Assembly: GCF_021353235.1 (NCBI RefSeq)
Contig: NZ_JAJTWT010000003.1
Span: 186,001-250,000 of the forward strand
DNA length: 64,000 nucleotides
Origin: Pelomonas caseinilytica
GTDB taxonomy: Bacteria; Pseudomonadota; Gammaproteobacteria; Burkholderiales; Burkholderiaceae_C
Direction of reading: 5' to 3'
Both the position numbers and the translations under genes were made by a program. Positions 27,939 through 36,993 of this stretch are shown piece by piece; within the stretch, counting starts at the first letter, position 1; every line of letters starts with the position of its first letter. The notes below the pieces were generated by a model that made no database searches, had not been told where the DNA came from, and was given only the letters and a program-made list of their open reading frames with translations.

Positions 27939-29081
27939 TCAATAGGCGCTGTGGCTGTTGGCGCGGATGTGCTCGACCGTCACCTTCCCGCGCATCACGC
28001 GGTAAGCCCAGCCGGTGTAGATGACGACCAGCGGCATGAAGAGGACGGTGGCGCCCAGCATCAGCGCGAGCGTCATGGGGCTGGAGACGCTGTCCCAGAC
28101 CGTCAGGCTGGCGCTGGGCATGCTGGACGAGGGCATGACGAAGGGGAACATCGCCGCGCCGGCCGTGCCGATGATGCCGGCCATGGCCAGCGACGAGGCG
28201 ACGAAGGCGGCCAGCGTGCGCCGCGCGCCGACGAGGCCGGCGGCCAGCAGCGCGCCGCCGACGCCCAGGCCGGGCAGCGCCCACAGCACGGGCAGGCGGC
28301 GGTAGTTGGCCCACCAGGCGTCGGCGCTGCGCACGACGAGCTTGGCCAGTGGGTCGGGCATGGCGTTCGGGTCGGGCGCCTGGGCCATCGCGAAGCCCTC
28401 GATGCCGCCGAAGCGCAGCCACAGGCCCGCTGCCACGAAGCCCAGCACCGCCAGCAGCGCGGCGCTTCGTGCGGCCGTGGTGGCGCGGGCCTGGATGGCA
28501 CCCTCCGTGCGGTGGGCGAGGTAGACGCCGCCGTGCAGGGTGATCATGGCGCTGCTCACCACGCCGGCCAGCAGCGCGAAGGGGTTGAGCAGTTGCCAGA
28601 AGCTGCCGGTGTAGGTGCTGACGAGGTAGTCGTCGAACTGGAAGGGCACGCCCTGCAGCAGGTTGCCGAAGGCCACGCCGAAGATCAGCGGCGGCACGGC
28701 GCCGCCGATGAAGAGGCCCCAGTCCCAGGTGCTGCGCCAGCGCGGGTCGTGGACCTTGCTGCGGTAGTCGAAGCCGACCGGGCGGAAGAACAGCGCCCAC
28801 AGCACCGCCAGCATGGCCCAGTAGAAGCCGCTGAAGGCCGTGGCGTAGACCAGCGGCCAGGCCGCGAAGATGGCGCCGCCGGCGGTGATGAACCAGACCT
28901 GGTTGCCGTCCCAGTGCGGGCCGACGGTGTTGATGACGACGCGGCGCTCCTCGTCGTTGCGGCCGACGAAGGGCAGCAGGGTGCCGACGCCCATGTCGTG
29001 GCCGTCCATGATGGCGAAGCCGACGAGCAGCACGCCGACGAGGACCCACCAGATGATCTTCAGGGTGGCGTAGTCGAGCAT
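27939..29081 (-). CDS. cydB: Cytochrome bd ubiquinol oxidase subunit II
   Basis: CydB is the second core subunit of the cytochrome bd quinol oxidase, an inner-membrane terminal oxidase with high oxygen affinity that tolerates sulfide, cyanide and NO. The 380-residue protein starts MLDYATLKIIWWVLVG and has the typical FAIMDGHDMGVGTLLPF and VGPHWDGNQVW motifs in multiple membrane spans. Length equals the E. coli protein. It lies ten bases behind cydA. Confidence 0.95.
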   Translation of the reverse strand: MLDYATLKIIWWVLVGVLLVGFAIMDGHDMGVGTLLPFVGRNDEERRVVINTVGPHWDGNQVWFITAGGAIFAAWPLVYATAFSGFYWAMLAVLWALFFRPVGFDYRSKVHDPRWRSTWDWGLFIGGAVPPLIFGVAFGNLLQGVPFQFDDYLVSTYTGSFWQLLNPFALLAGVVSSAMITLHGGVYLAHRTEGAIQARATTAARSAALLAVLGFVAAGLWLRFGGIEGFAMAQAPDPNAMPDPLAKLVVRSADAWWANYRRLPVLWALPGLGVGGALLAAGLVGARRTLAAFVASSLAMAGIIGTAGAAMFPFVMPSSSMPSASLTVWDSVSSPMTLALMLGATVLFMPLVVIYTGWAYRVMRGKVTVEHIRANSHSAY

Positions 29082-29091
29082 GGCGGCCTCC

Positions 29092-30648
29092 TCAGGCGTG
29101 GACGGGTTCGGACTGGTAGCGGCCGGTGCCCAGGCTGCCCGGCCCCTGGCGGGCGAACTTCACCATCAGGTAGACCTCGACCACCAGCAGCGCGGTGTAG
29201 AAGCCGACGAATCCGGCGAGCGAGCCGTAGAGGCTGTTGACACTGATCGTGGAGACGCTCAGGTGCGTGGGCAACACGCCGTAGATCGTCCACGGCTGGC
29301 GGCCGTACTCGGCGACGAACCAGCCCAGCTCGCAGGCCAGCCACGGCGCGGGCAGCATCCACAGCGCCCACTTGAGCAGCCAGGGCCGGCCGGCGCAGCC
29401 GCCCTTGAGCGTGGTCCAGAACGACAGGGCGAAGAGCGCCAGCATCAGCAGGCCCAGGCCCACCATCACGCGAAAGCTCCAGAACATGGGGGTGACGCGG
29501 GGCACGGTGTCGTCGACGGCGCGCTCGATGATCTCCGCGGTGGCCTGGCGCACGTCGCCGACGTATTTGCGCAGCAGCAGGCCGAAGCCGAGGTCGGCCT
29601 TGTGGCGCTCGAAGGTGGCCAGGGCCACGGGGTCGTTGCGATGGGTGCGCAGGGCCTCCAGGGCCACGACGGCGACGATGCCGCGCTGGATGCGCTCGCG
29701 GTTGCGGGCCTTGATCTCGCGGATGCCGGGGATCTCCTTGCTGAGGCTGCGCGTGCCGATGAGGCCCATCACGTAGGGGATCTCCACCGACCAGTCGTTC
29801 TTCTGCGCGGCCTCGTTGATGCCGGCCACGACGTTGAAGCTCGCCGGCGCGGGCTCCGTTTCCCACATGGCCTCGATGGCGGCCATCTTGGTCTGCTGGG
29901 CCTCGCCCACGGTGTAGCCCGACTCGTCGCCCAGCACGATGACGCTGAGCACGCTGGCCAGGCCAAAGGCCGAGGCCACGCGGAAGCTGCGCTTGGCGAA
30001 CTCCACGTCGCGGCCCCTGAGCAGGTACCAGCTGCTGACGGAGAGCACGAACATCGCGCCCGTCACATAACCGGCCGATACCGTGTGCACGAACTTGGCC
30101 TGGGCGTCGGGGTTGAAGACGACGGCCCAGAAGTCCGTCATCTCCATGCGCATGGTCTGGTAGCTGAACTCGGCGCCGACGGGGTTCTGCATCCAGCCGT
30201 TGGCGATCAGGATCCACAACGCCGACAGGTTGGTGCCGACGGCCATCAGCGTGGTGACGAGCAGGTGCTGCGGGCGCGAGAGGCGGTCCCAGCCGAAGAA
30301 GAACAGGCCGATGAAGGTCGACTCGAGGAAGAAGGCCATCAGGCCCTCGATGGCCAGCGGCGCGCCGAAGATGTCGCCGACGTAGTGGGAGTAGTAGGCC
30401 CAGTTGGTGCCGAACTGGAACTCCAGCGTGATGCCGGTCGTCACGCCGAGCGCGAAGTTGATGCCGAAGAGCTTGCCCCAGAAGCGGGTCATGTCCTTCC
30501 ACACGGCCTTGCCCGTCATGACGTAGACCGTCTCCATGATGACGAGCAGCCAGACCATGCCGAGGGTCAGCGGCACGAAGAGGAAGTGGTACAGGGCCGT
30601 GGCTGCGAACTGCAGCCGCGACAGGTCGACGACGTGTTCCGGGATCAA
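29092..30648 (-). CDS. cydA: Cytochrome bd ubiquinol oxidase subunit I
   Basis: CydA carries the quinol site and the three haems of the oxidase. The 518-residue protein reads LIPEHVVDLSRLQFAATALYH at the start (Leu read as Met), with the haem-ligand region FVPLTLGM, the GRQPW motif near the end and nine predicted spans. The start is TTG at 30648, with AGGAGA just upstream; it overlaps the cydP stop by four bases (TTGA). No ATG lies close enough to give the family N-terminus. Confidence 0.95.
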   Translation of the reverse strand: MIPEHVVDLSRLQFAATALYHFLFVPLTLGMVWLLVIMETVYVMTGKAVWKDMTRFWGKLFGINFALGVTTGITLEFQFGTNWAYYSHYVGDIFGAPLAIEGLMAFFLESTFIGLFFFGWDRLSRPQHLLVTTLMAVGTNLSALWILIANGWMQNPVGAEFSYQTMRMEMTDFWAVVFNPDAQAKFVHTVSAGYVTGAMFVLSVSSWYLLRGRDVEFAKRSFRVASAFGLASVLSVIVLGDESGYTVGEAQQTKMAAIEAMWETEPAPASFNVVAGINEAAQKNDWSVEIPYVMGLIGTRSLSKEIPGIREIKARNRERIQRGIVAVVALEALRTHRNDPVALATFERHKADLGFGLLLRKYVGDVRQATAEIIERAVDDTVPRVTPMFWSFRVMVGLGLLMLALFALSFWTTLKGGCAGRPWLLKWALWMLPAPWLACELGWFVAEYGRQPWTIYGVLPTHLSVSTISVNSLYGSLAGFVGFYTALLVVEVYLMVKFARQGPGSLGTGRYQSEPVHA

Positions 30649-30827
30649 CGGGAGTCTCCTGGCGTGGGCAGGGGCGCGGTCGCTGCGAGGTGCCGGGCGG
30701 CGGCATCGGCATCGGGGCTGGTGCGCTGCTCGCGCACCAAGCCCCACCAAAGCCCGCCCAGGGCCAGCAGCTTGATGACGACCACCCAGGCCAGGTGGCG
30801 GACCAGTCGGCGTTCGTCGCTGTGCAT
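30645..30827 (-). CDS. cydP: Cytochrome oxidase putative small subunit CydP
   Basis: A 60-residue single-span membrane protein (LVRHLAWVVVIKLLALGGLWW) preceding cydA, matching CydP of beta- and gammaproteobacterial cyd operons. Position, size and the charged N-terminus MHSDERRLVRHL support the call. The stop overlaps the cydA TTG. A sigma54-like promoter element lies 12 bases upstream of the ATG. Confidence 0.82.
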   Translation of the reverse strand: MHSDERRLVRHLAWVVVIKLLALGGLWWGLVREQRTSPDADAAARHLAATAPLPTPGDSR

Positions 30828-30838
30828 GGCCGGTTCAT

Positions 30839-30854
30839 CCCAAGAACCGTGCCA
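30839..30854 (-). promoter_or_regulatory. Sigma54-like -24/-12 element upstream of the cyd operon
   Basis: On the minus strand TGGCACG, four bases, then TTGGG. The -24 half is a perfect match and the spacing is right; the normally conserved C at -12 is G. The same -24 half and spacing precede the sulfide operon on the other side of fisR. It would start transcription very near the cydP ATG. Confidence 0.45.
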
Positions 30855-30955
30855 GGCGGCGCGGCGCCGCACGCGGCGCGCTAACAGACTGTCCCGTCAG
30901 CAGAATCCCGTGCGCAGGGCGTGCCGCCGGGGCTGTCAGGCGGTGACAGTCGGCA

Positions 30956-30991
30956 CTGCCAGGGGGCCGCCATGGCAGTGGCTCGTGGCAG
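30956..30991. promoter_or_regulatory. CTGCCA/TGGCAG half-site cluster upstream of cyd
   Basis: One CTGCCA (30956-30961) and two TGGCAG (30973-30978, 30986-30991) lie 100-150 bases upstream of the sigma54-like element, the usual distance of enhancer sites for sigma54 activators. The first pair also forms an 8-bp hairpin arm. The same half-site occurs three times upstream of the sulfide operon. Confidence 0.4.
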
Positions 30992-31002
30992 CCGGACGGC
31001 GG

Positions 31003-32343
31003 TCAGCCCAGGTCCAGGGCCTTGAGTCGCCGGTACAGGGTGCGCTCGCTCAGGCCCAGGCGGGCGGCCATGTCGCGCCGGCTCAGGCGCCCCTCGGCCG
31101 CGAGGTGGCGGATCTGCTCGTCGAGGTCGGGCGCGGCGGCGGCCGTCGCCGCCGTGGCGGCTGGGGCCGGCCTCGCCTGCAAGGGGGCGTTGAGCCATTC
31201 CGGCAGGTCCTCGGGACGCACGATGCCGTCGTCGGCGAAGAGCCGGGCGCGCTCCAGCACATTGCGCAGTTCGCGGATGTTGCCCGGCCAGTCGTGGGCC
31301 TGCAGCCGCGCCATGGCGGCCGGCTGGATGACGATGCGCTGGGCCGTCTTGCCGCCGCGCTGCAGGAAGGAGTCCACCAGCAGCGGGATGTCGCCCGCGC
31401 GCTCGCGCAGCGGCGGCAGGAAGATGGGAAAGGCGGCGATGCGGTAGTAGAGGTCCTGGCGGAACCGGCCCTCGGCCACCATCTGCTGCAGCGGCTTGTG
31501 CGTGGCCGCCACCAGGCGGAAGTCGGCCTGCTGGGTCTCGGTGGCGCCCACGCGCCGGAAGGTGCCCGACTCGATGAGCCGCAGCAGCTTGACCTGCATG
31601 GCCAGCGGCACGTCGCCAATCTCGTCGAGAAAGAGCGTGCCGCCCGATGCCGTCTCCACCAGCCCGGGCTTGCGATGCTGGGCGCCGGTGAAGGCGCCTT
31701 TCTCGTGGCCGAACAGCTCGCTCTCGAACAGCGTCTCGGGCAGGCCTGAGCAGTCGACGACGACGAAGGGGCCGTCGTGCCGGTCGCTGGCCTCGTGCAC
31801 GGCGCTGGCGAACAGCTCCTTGCCCGTGCCGGACTCGCCGAGCAGCAGCACGGGCAGCCGCGAGCGGGCCACGCGTTGCACCGCCTCCAGCGCGGTGTTG
31901 AACGCCGGCGACCGGCCGACGAGGCCGGCCTGGCTGGCGCGCGCCGAGGCCTGCTTGACCGTGGTCAGCCGCTCCACGTAGGCGACGACCTGGTGGTCGG
32001 CGTCGAGGATGGGCCGCAGTTCGACGTCCACATGCTCCGGCCCGCGCGGCGTGTGGTGGATGTGCAGCACCCGGTCCAGGCCCTTGAGCTCGAAGGCCCG
32101 CTTCATCGGGCAATGCTCGCCGGCCTGGTCGCAGGGCAGGTCGTAGTGGTGGGAGACGCGGTAGCACTTCTGGCCGAGGAAGGGCCGGTCCGCCGTGCCG
32201 AACTGGCGCCGGTAGGCGGTGTTCGCGGCCAGGATGTTGTAGGCCGGGTCCAGCACGATCATGGGCTGGGCCTCGTGCTCGAGGTAGGACACCAGGGCCT
32301 GGACCTGCGGCGGGGAGGTGATCGCGGCGGCGTTGGGGGGCAT
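31003..32343 (-). CDS. fisR: Sigma54-dependent sulfane-sulfur-responsive activator FisR
   Basis: A 446-residue enhancer-binding protein. The N-terminal PAS-like sensor (residues about 13-130) contains Cys60, Cys71 and Cys78; their spacing of 11 and 7 is the same as the three persulfide-sensing cysteines of the characterised Cupriavidus FisR. The AAA+ domain has Walker A GESGTGKE and the sigma54 contact loop GAFTGA, and the C-terminus is a Fis-type helix-turn-helix ([20 protein letters not shown]). The start at 32343 is the first ATG with a correct N-terminus. It is divergent from a persulfide dioxygenase/SQR operon, its expected target, and lies beside the cyd operon. Confidence 0.9.
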   Translation of the reverse strand: MPPNAAAITSPPQVQALVSYLEHEAQPMIVLDPAYNILAANTAYRRQFGTADRPFLGQKCYRVSHHYDLPCDQAGEHCPMKRAFELKGLDRVLHIHHTPRGPEHVDVELRPILDADHQVVAYVERLTTVKQASARASQAGLVGRSPAFNTALEAVQRVARSRLPVLLLGESGTGKELFASAVHEASDRHDGPFVVVDCSGLPETLFESELFGHEKGAFTGAQHRKPGLVETASGGTLFLDEIGDVPLAMQVKLLRLIESGTFRRVGATETQQADFRLVAATHKPLQQMVAEGRFRQDLYYRIAAFPIFLPPLRERAGDIPLLVDSFLQRGGKTAQRIVIQPAAMARLQAHDWPGNIRELRNVLERARLFADDGIVRPEDLPEWLNAPLQARPAPAATAATAAAAPDLDEQIRHLAAEGRLSRRDMAARLGLSERTLYRRLKALDLG

Positions 32344-32386
32344 GTGCGTCGGCTCGGGCGGGCGGTGCGCGGATTGTGCGCGACGG

Positions 32387-32420
32387 CTGCCATCGACTGC
32401 CATGAGACTGCCAAATTGGC
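32387..32420. promoter_or_regulatory. Phased CTGCCA array, likely FisR enhancer
   Basis: CTGCCA occurs at 32387, 32397 and 32408, that is every 10-11 bases on one face of the helix. The last copy merges into the odd palindrome GCCAAATTGGC (32410-32420). It lies about 120-160 bases upstream of the sigma54-like promoter at 32532, in the fisR/DUF2892 intergenic region. Confidence 0.5.
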
Positions 32421-32531
32421 GGCGATTGGCGGGGCGGCGCGGGTGCGAGCACGCCGTGACGTCGCGGCGGCGGCGAAGGATTTTCTTTTGCATCAAAGAC
32501 TTGCGTGGGCACGCTGGCGACGCACCGGGCT

Positions 32532-32547
32532 TGGCACGGCTCTTGAA
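32532..32547 (+). promoter_or_regulatory. Sigma54-like -24/-12 promoter of the sulfide operon
   Basis: TGGCACG, four bases, TTGAA. The -24 half is perfect and the spacing is correct; the -12 C is replaced by A. It lies 70 bases before the DUF2892 gene. A sigma54 promoter is expected because FisR is a sigma54 activator. Confidence 0.6.
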
Positions 32548-32617
32548 AGTTCCGACTTGCAAGGTGCCGGTGGCTGCCAGGGTTGGCGGCTGCCGATGAC
32601 TCAACCAGGAGACTCTC

Positions 32618-32803
32618 ATGAAGGCGAATGAAGGAACCGTGGACCGTGGCCTGCGCGTGGCGGCGGGCGTGGTGCTGTTGGCGCTGACGGCCACCGGCAC
32701 GATCGGCGTCTGGGGGTGGATCGGCGTCGTGCCGCTGCTGACCGGGGCCGTGGGCTACTGCCCGCTGTACTCGGTGCTGGGCATCAACACCTGCCGGCGC
32801 TGA
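32618..32803 (+). CDS. DUF2892 (YgaP-like) small membrane protein
   Basis: A 61-residue protein with a DUF2892 pattern: N-terminal [20 protein letters not shown], a second hydrophobic stretch [20 protein letters not shown] and a CxL...NTC ending. This domain is often encoded beside or fused to rhodanese and persulfide-handling enzymes. Its two cysteines may take part in sulfur transfer; that is inference. An AGGAG site precedes the ATG. It is the first gene of the FisR-type operon. Confidence 0.85.
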   Translation: MKANEGTVDRGLRVAAGVVLLALTATGTIGVWGWIGVVPLLTGAVGYCPLYSVLGINTCRR

Positions 32804-32828
32804 GCCGCCGCGGCCGCAGAGGAGCGCC

Positions 32829-33725
32829 ATGAGCCCCACTTCCCGAATGCAGGTCGAAGGCTTTTTCGACGCCGCCACCTGGACCGTCAGCTACCTCGTG
32901 CTCGACCGCGAGACCCTGCACTGCGCGCTGATCGACAGCGTGCTGGACTACGACCCCAAGTCGGGCCGTACCGGCACCGCCAGCGCCGACCGGCTGATCG
33001 ACCGCGTCCGGGAACTGGACGCCCGCGTGCAGTGGATCCTGGAGACCCACGTCCACGCCGACCACCTCTCCGCCGCGCCCTACCTGCGCCAGGCCCTGGG
33101 CGGCCAGCTCGGCATCGGCAGCCACATCACGACGGTGCAGCAGGTGTTCGGCAAGCTCTTCAATGCCGGCCCGGACTTCGCCCGCGACGGCCGCCAGTTC
33201 GACCACCTCTTCCGCGACGACGAGGCCTTCGGCATCGGCGGCCTGCGCGCGCGCGCGCTGCACACGCCGGGCCACACGCCGGCCTGCATGACCTATGTGG
33301 TGTCGACCGGCGAAGGCGCCGACGCCGACATCGCGGCCTTCGTCGGCGACACCCTCTTCATGCCCGACTACGGCACGGCCCGCTGCGACTTCCCCGGCGG
33401 CGACGCGCGCACGCTCTACCGCTCCATCAACAAGGTGCTGGGCCTGCCGCCGCGCACGCGGCTGTACATGTGCCACGACTACCAGCCCGGCGGCCGCGAG
33501 GTGCAGTTCGTCAGCACCGTGGCCGAGGAGCGCGCCAGCAACATCCACGTGCGCGACGGCATCAGCGAGGATGCCTTCGTCGCCATGCGCAACGCCCGCG
33601 ACGCGACGCTCGGCATGCCGACGCTGATCCTGCCGTCCGTGCAGGTCAACATGCGCGCCGGCGAGCTGCCGCCGCCCGAGGACAACGGGCTGCGCTACCT
33701 GAAGATCCCGTTGAACGCCGTCTGA
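32829..33725 (+). CDS. pdo: MBL-fold persulfide dioxygenase
   Basis: A 298-residue metallo-beta-lactamase-fold protein of the ETHE1/Blh type, which oxidises glutathione persulfide to sulfite with a mononuclear iron. The metal motif is HVHADH (His74, His76, Asp78, His79), followed by TPGHTPACM and VGDTLFMPDYGTARCDFPGG, the latter typical of persulfide dioxygenases rather than glyoxalase II. Its place between a DUF2892 protein and SQR, under a FisR-type regulator, supports the role. No rhodanese domain is fused. Confidence 0.88.
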   Translation: MSPTSRMQVEGFFDAATWTVSYLVLDRETLHCALIDSVLDYDPKSGRTGTASADRLIDRVRELDARVQWILETHVHADHLSAAPYLRQALGGQLGIGSHITTVQQVFGKLFNAGPDFARDGRQFDHLFRDDEAFGIGGLRARALHTPGHTPACMTYVVSTGEGADADIAAFVGDTLFMPDYGTARCDFPGGDARTLYRSINKVLGLPPRTRLYMCHDYQPGGREVQFVSTVAEERASNIHVRDGISEDAFVAMRNARDATLGMPTLILPSVQVNMRAGELPPPEDNGLRYLKIPLNAV

Positions 33726-33765
33726 GTTCCAGGCAGACACCCCAAAAAATAGAACGGAGACAAGC

Positions 33766-35433
33766 ATGGAACTCAAGACCCTCACCCCCGAGCTGGCCGT
33801 CGCCGCGCAGGTCCACGCGGGCGACCTGCGCGAGATCTCCAACGCGGGCTTTCGCACCCTCATCTGCAACCGCCCCGACGGCGAGGGCAACGACCAGCCC
33901 GTGTTCGCCGAGCTGGTGGCCGCGGCCAGCGGCCTGGGCATCGCCATGCACTACCTGCCGGCCGAATCGGGCAAGGTCACCGACGAGCAGGGGCGGGCCT
34001 TCGGCGCGCTGATGGCCTCCAGCCCCAAGCCGGTGCTGGCCTTCTGCCGCACGGGCATGCGCTCGACCACCATGTGGGCGCTGTCGGAAGCGGGGCAGCG
34101 GCCCCTGCCGGAGATCATCGAGCGCGCCGCCCGCGCGGGCTACGACCTCAAGGGCGTGGTGCGCCGCCTCGTCAACGGCGGCAAGACGCCGGTGGACGTG
34201 GCCGATGCCACGCACGAGATCGTCATCATCGGCGGCGGCGCGGCCGGCATCGCCGTGGCCTCCAGCCTGCTGGCGCGCCAGCCGGGGCTGGACATCGCCA
34301 TCATCGACCCCGCCGACGTCCACTACTACCAGCCGGGCTGGACCCTGGTGGGCGGCGGTGTCTTCGACGCCGCCACCACCGCGCGCACCATGGCCTCGGT
34401 GCTGCCCCGCGGCGTGCACTGGCTCAAGGCCGCCGTGGCCGCCTTCGAGCCCGAGCGCGATGCCGTCATCCTCGACGGCTGCCGTGTCGTCAAGTACCGG
34501 CAGCTCGTCGTCTGCCCCGGCCTCAAGCTGGACTGGCATGGCGTCGAGGGCCTGGTCGAGACGCTGGGCCGCAACGGCGTGACCTCCAACTACCGCTACG
34601 ACCTCGCGCCCTACACCTGGCAGCTCGTGCAGAGCCTGCGTGGCGGCCGTGCAGTCTTCACCCAGCCGCCCATGCCCATCAAGTGTGCTGGTGCGCCGCA
34701 GAAGGCCATGTATCTCTCGGCCGACCAGTGGCGCCGCGCGGGCGTGCTGCGCGACGTGGACATCCAGTTCTGCAACGCCGGCGCCGTGCTCTTCGGCGTG
34801 GCCGACTACGTGCCCGCCCTGATGGCCTACGTGCAGGCCTATGGCATCCACCTCAACTTCGGCCAGACGCTCACGGCCATCGACGGCCAGGCGCGCAAGG
34901 CCACCTTCGCCCAGGCCCAGGCCGACGGCAGCAAGACCCAGGTGGTGCGCGAGTTCGACATGATCCACGTCGTGCCGCCGCAGAAGGCGCCGGACTTCAT
35001 CCGCGTGAGCCCGCTGGCCGATGCCGCCGGCTGGCTGGACGTCGACCCGGCGACGCTGCGCCACAAGGTCTTCGCCAACATCTTCGGCCTCGGCGACGTT
35101 GCCAACACCACCAACGCCAAGACGGCCGCCGCCGCCCGCAAGCAGGCGCCCGTCGTCGCGCACAACCTGCTCGCCGCGCGCGGGGCCGCCAAGGGCGAGG
35201 CGCGCTACGACGGCTATGGCTCCTGCCCGCTGACCGTGGAGCGCGGCAAGATCGTGCTCGCCGAGTTCGGCTATGGCGGCAAGCTGGCGCCCAGCTTCCC
35301 GAGCTGGTTCATCGACGGCAAGCGGCCGTCGCGGCTGGCCTGGTACCTCAAGGAGCGCATCCTGCCGCCGCTGTACTGGGAAGGCATGCTCAAGGGCCGC
35401 GAGTGGCTGGCCGAACCCGAGATGGTGGGATGA
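33766..35433 (+). CDS. sqr: Sulfide:quinone oxidoreductase with N-terminal DUF442 domain
   Basis: A 555-residue fusion. Residues 1-135 form a DUF442 (TIGR01244-like) domain with the loop CRTGMR starting at Cys94, which matches the rhodanese-type CRxGxR sulfur-transfer loop. Residues about 145-540 form SQR, with the FAD motif IIGGGAAGIAVAS, Cys307 in PIKCAGAPQK and Cys487 in YGSCPLTV, and a membrane-binding amphipathic C-terminus. It oxidises sulfide to sulfane sulfur and reduces quinone; the fused domain may hand the sulfur to glutathione. It follows pdo by 40 bases, with GGAG before the ATG. Confidence 0.92.
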   Translation: MELKTLTPELAVAAQVHAGDLREISNAGFRTLICNRPDGEGNDQPVFAELVAAASGLGIAMHYLPAESGKVTDEQGRAFGALMASSPKPVLAFCRTGMRSTTMWALSEAGQRPLPEIIERAARAGYDLKGVVRRLVNGGKTPVDVADATHEIVIIGGGAAGIAVASSLLARQPGLDIAIIDPADVHYYQPGWTLVGGGVFDAATTARTMASVLPRGVHWLKAAVAAFEPERDAVILDGCRVVKYRQLVVCPGLKLDWHGVEGLVETLGRNGVTSNYRYDLAPYTWQLVQSLRGGRAVFTQPPMPIKCAGAPQKAMYLSADQWRRAGVLRDVDIQFCNAGAVLFGVADYVPALMAYVQAYGIHLNFGQTLTAIDGQARKATFAQAQADGSKTQVVREFDMIHVVPPQKAPDFIRVSPLADAAGWLDVDPATLRHKVFANIFGLGDVANTTNAKTAAAARKQAPVVAHNLLAARGAAKGEARYDGYGSCPLTVERGKIVLAEFGYGGKLAPSFPSWFIDGKRPSRLAWYLKERILPPLYWEGMLKGREWLAEPEMVG

Positions 35434-36248
35434 CCCTGGACATCGCCGGGCTGAGCCTGCTGATGGGGGCGGCGGTCGGCGTGGTGCTGGCCCTCACCGG
35501 CGCTGGCGGCGGCATCCTCGCCGTGCCCCTGCTGGTGTTCGGCCTGCACCTGCGCATGGCCGAGGCCGCGCCCATCGGCCTGCTGGCCGTGGGCCTGGCC
35601 GCGGCGCTGGGCGCGCTGCTGGCCCTGCGCGAGGGCATCGTGCGCTACCGCGCTGCCTTGATGATCGGGCTGACCGGCATGGCCGTCGCTCCGCTCGGCG
35701 TGCGGCTGTCGCAGCTCATTCCCAACGGGCCGGTGATGGCGCTGTTCGCCCTGGTGCTGGCCTGGGTGGCCTGGCGCAACCTGCGCCAGGGCCGGCGGGC
35801 CCCCAGCCCCGTGGCCCCGCCGTCGCGCCGCCTGCCGGTCTGTGCGATGAACCCCACCACCGGCCGCCTCACCTGGCGGGCCCCGTGCACGGCCATGCTC
35901 GGCCTGACCGGCGCTCTCTCCGGCCTGCTCAGCGGCCTGCTCGGCGTTGGCGGCGGCTTCGTCATCGTTCCCATGCTGTCGGAGATCAGCAATGTGCCCG
36001 CTCGCGGCGTCGTCGCCACCTCCATGGCCGTCATCGCCCTGGTGTCGGTGGGCGGCGTGCTCGGGGCGGCCACCCAGGGTTCCCTGGACTGGGCCGTCGC
36101 GGCGCCCTTCGCCGCCGGTGCCGTGCTGGCCTTGCTGGCCGGGCGGCAGTTCAGTTCACGCTGGAGCGGCGTGCGGCTGCAGCAGGCCTTCGGCCTGCTG
36201 GCCGGGACGGTGTCCGTGCTGATGCTGGTGCGCGCCTGGGGCGGCTAG
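35430..36248 (+). CDS. TauE/SafE family sulfite exporter-like membrane protein
   Basis: A 272-residue membrane protein with about eight spans and the two family repeats, each starting with a Gly-rich turn (LTGAGGGILAVPLL and LLGVGGGFVIVPML). Members export sulfite or sulfur-containing anions, which fits removal of the sulfite formed by the persulfide dioxygenase. The ATG overlaps the SQR stop by four bases. It is the last gene of the sulfide operon and overlaps gspB convergently by four bases. Confidence 0.88.
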   Translation: MTLDIAGLSLLMGAAVGVVLALTGAGGGILAVPLLVFGLHLRMAEAAPIGLLAVGLAAALGALLALREGIVRYRAALMIGLTGMAVAPLGVRLSQLIPNGPVMALFALVLAWVAWRNLRQGRRAPSPVAPPSRRLPVCAMNPTTGRLTWRAPCTAMLGLTGALSGLLSGLLGVGGGFVIVPMLSEISNVPARGVVATSMAVIALVSVGGVLGAATQGSLDWAVAAPFAAGAVLALLAGRQFSSRWSGVRLQQAFGLLAGTVSVLMLVRAWGG

Positions 36249-36967
36249 ACCGGCTGCCGGTAGCGCTGGCCCTTGAAGCGCAGCACCAGTTCGCGCGGGC
36301 GGATCTGCTCCAGCACCAGGTCGGAGCCCAGCCGGGCGCCTTCGTGCAGCACCTCGCCATTGACGATCACCAGCCGGCTGGCCGGGTCGTCGGAATAGAC
36401 CGAGCCGCCGATGGCCAGCCTGGGCAGCTCCCGGCGGGTGGCCTCGGGCAGTTCGGACAGTGTCGGGATGCGCGCCTCGGGCGCGGGATCGGGCGCCGGA
36501 GCGGGCGCTGGCGCTGCCGCCGTGGCCTCGCCGCCGGAGCGCGGCTCGCGTGTCCTGGCCGCGGCTTCAGGCGGCGGCATGGGCGGCAGGTAGGGCGAGC
36601 CGGAGGCCGCCGGCTGGGGCACCGGCGTGGCTGGCAGGGCGGTGACCGGCGCCGTCACGGGCGCAGCGACGGAGGCTGGAGCGGCCGGGCTGGGCGCAGC
36701 CGCCGTGGCCATCGGTGCAGGCGTGGGAGACACGGCAGGTGCCGCCGGTGCGGCCGGTTCGGACGGGCCGCTGGCCCACCAACTGCCCGCGCCGATGCCG
36801 GCCAGCAGCAGCAGGCCGCCGCCGGCCCAGGGCAGCCAGCGCCGTCCGCCGCGCGCCGCGGACGTTGCGCCGCCGGGCAGGGGCTGCGTGTGCAGGCCCG
36901 GCACCTGGCCGCGCTCGCGTTCGCGGTCGGCTTCGGCCCGTCGCAGGGCGTCGAGGATGTAGGACAT
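36245..36967 (-). CDS. gspB: General secretion pathway protein GspB
   Basis: A 240-residue inner-membrane protein with the GspB N-terminus MSYILDALRRAEADRERERG, one span (about residues 44-64), a long Pro/Ala-rich periplasmic linker and the C-terminal GspB domain (RLVIVNGEVLHEGARLGSDLVLEQIRPRELVLRFKGQRYR, in parts). With GspA it helps place the type II secretion secretin through the peptidoglycan. It follows gspA by 26 bases. The rest of the type II system is not in the window. Confidence 0.9.
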   Translation of the reverse strand: MSYILDALRRAEADRERERGQVPGLHTQPLPGGATSAARGGRRWLPWAGGGLLLLAGIGAGSWWASGPSEPAAPAAPAVSPTPAPMATAAAPSPAAPASVAAPVTAPVTALPATPVPQPAASGSPYLPPMPPPEAAARTREPRSGGEATAAAPAPAPAPDPAPEARIPTLSELPEATRRELPRLAIGGSVYSDDPASRLVIVNGEVLHEGARLGSDLVLEQIRPRELVLRFKGQRYRQPV

Positions 36968-36993
36968 GGCGGTTGGGTCGTGGGTTCCTGTGT

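Noticed and set aside
30956-30980. Hairpin after fisR as an intrinsic terminator
   Set aside because: An 8-bp stem is present but no T-run follows on the minus strand; it is better explained by the CTGCCA/TGGCAG half-sites.
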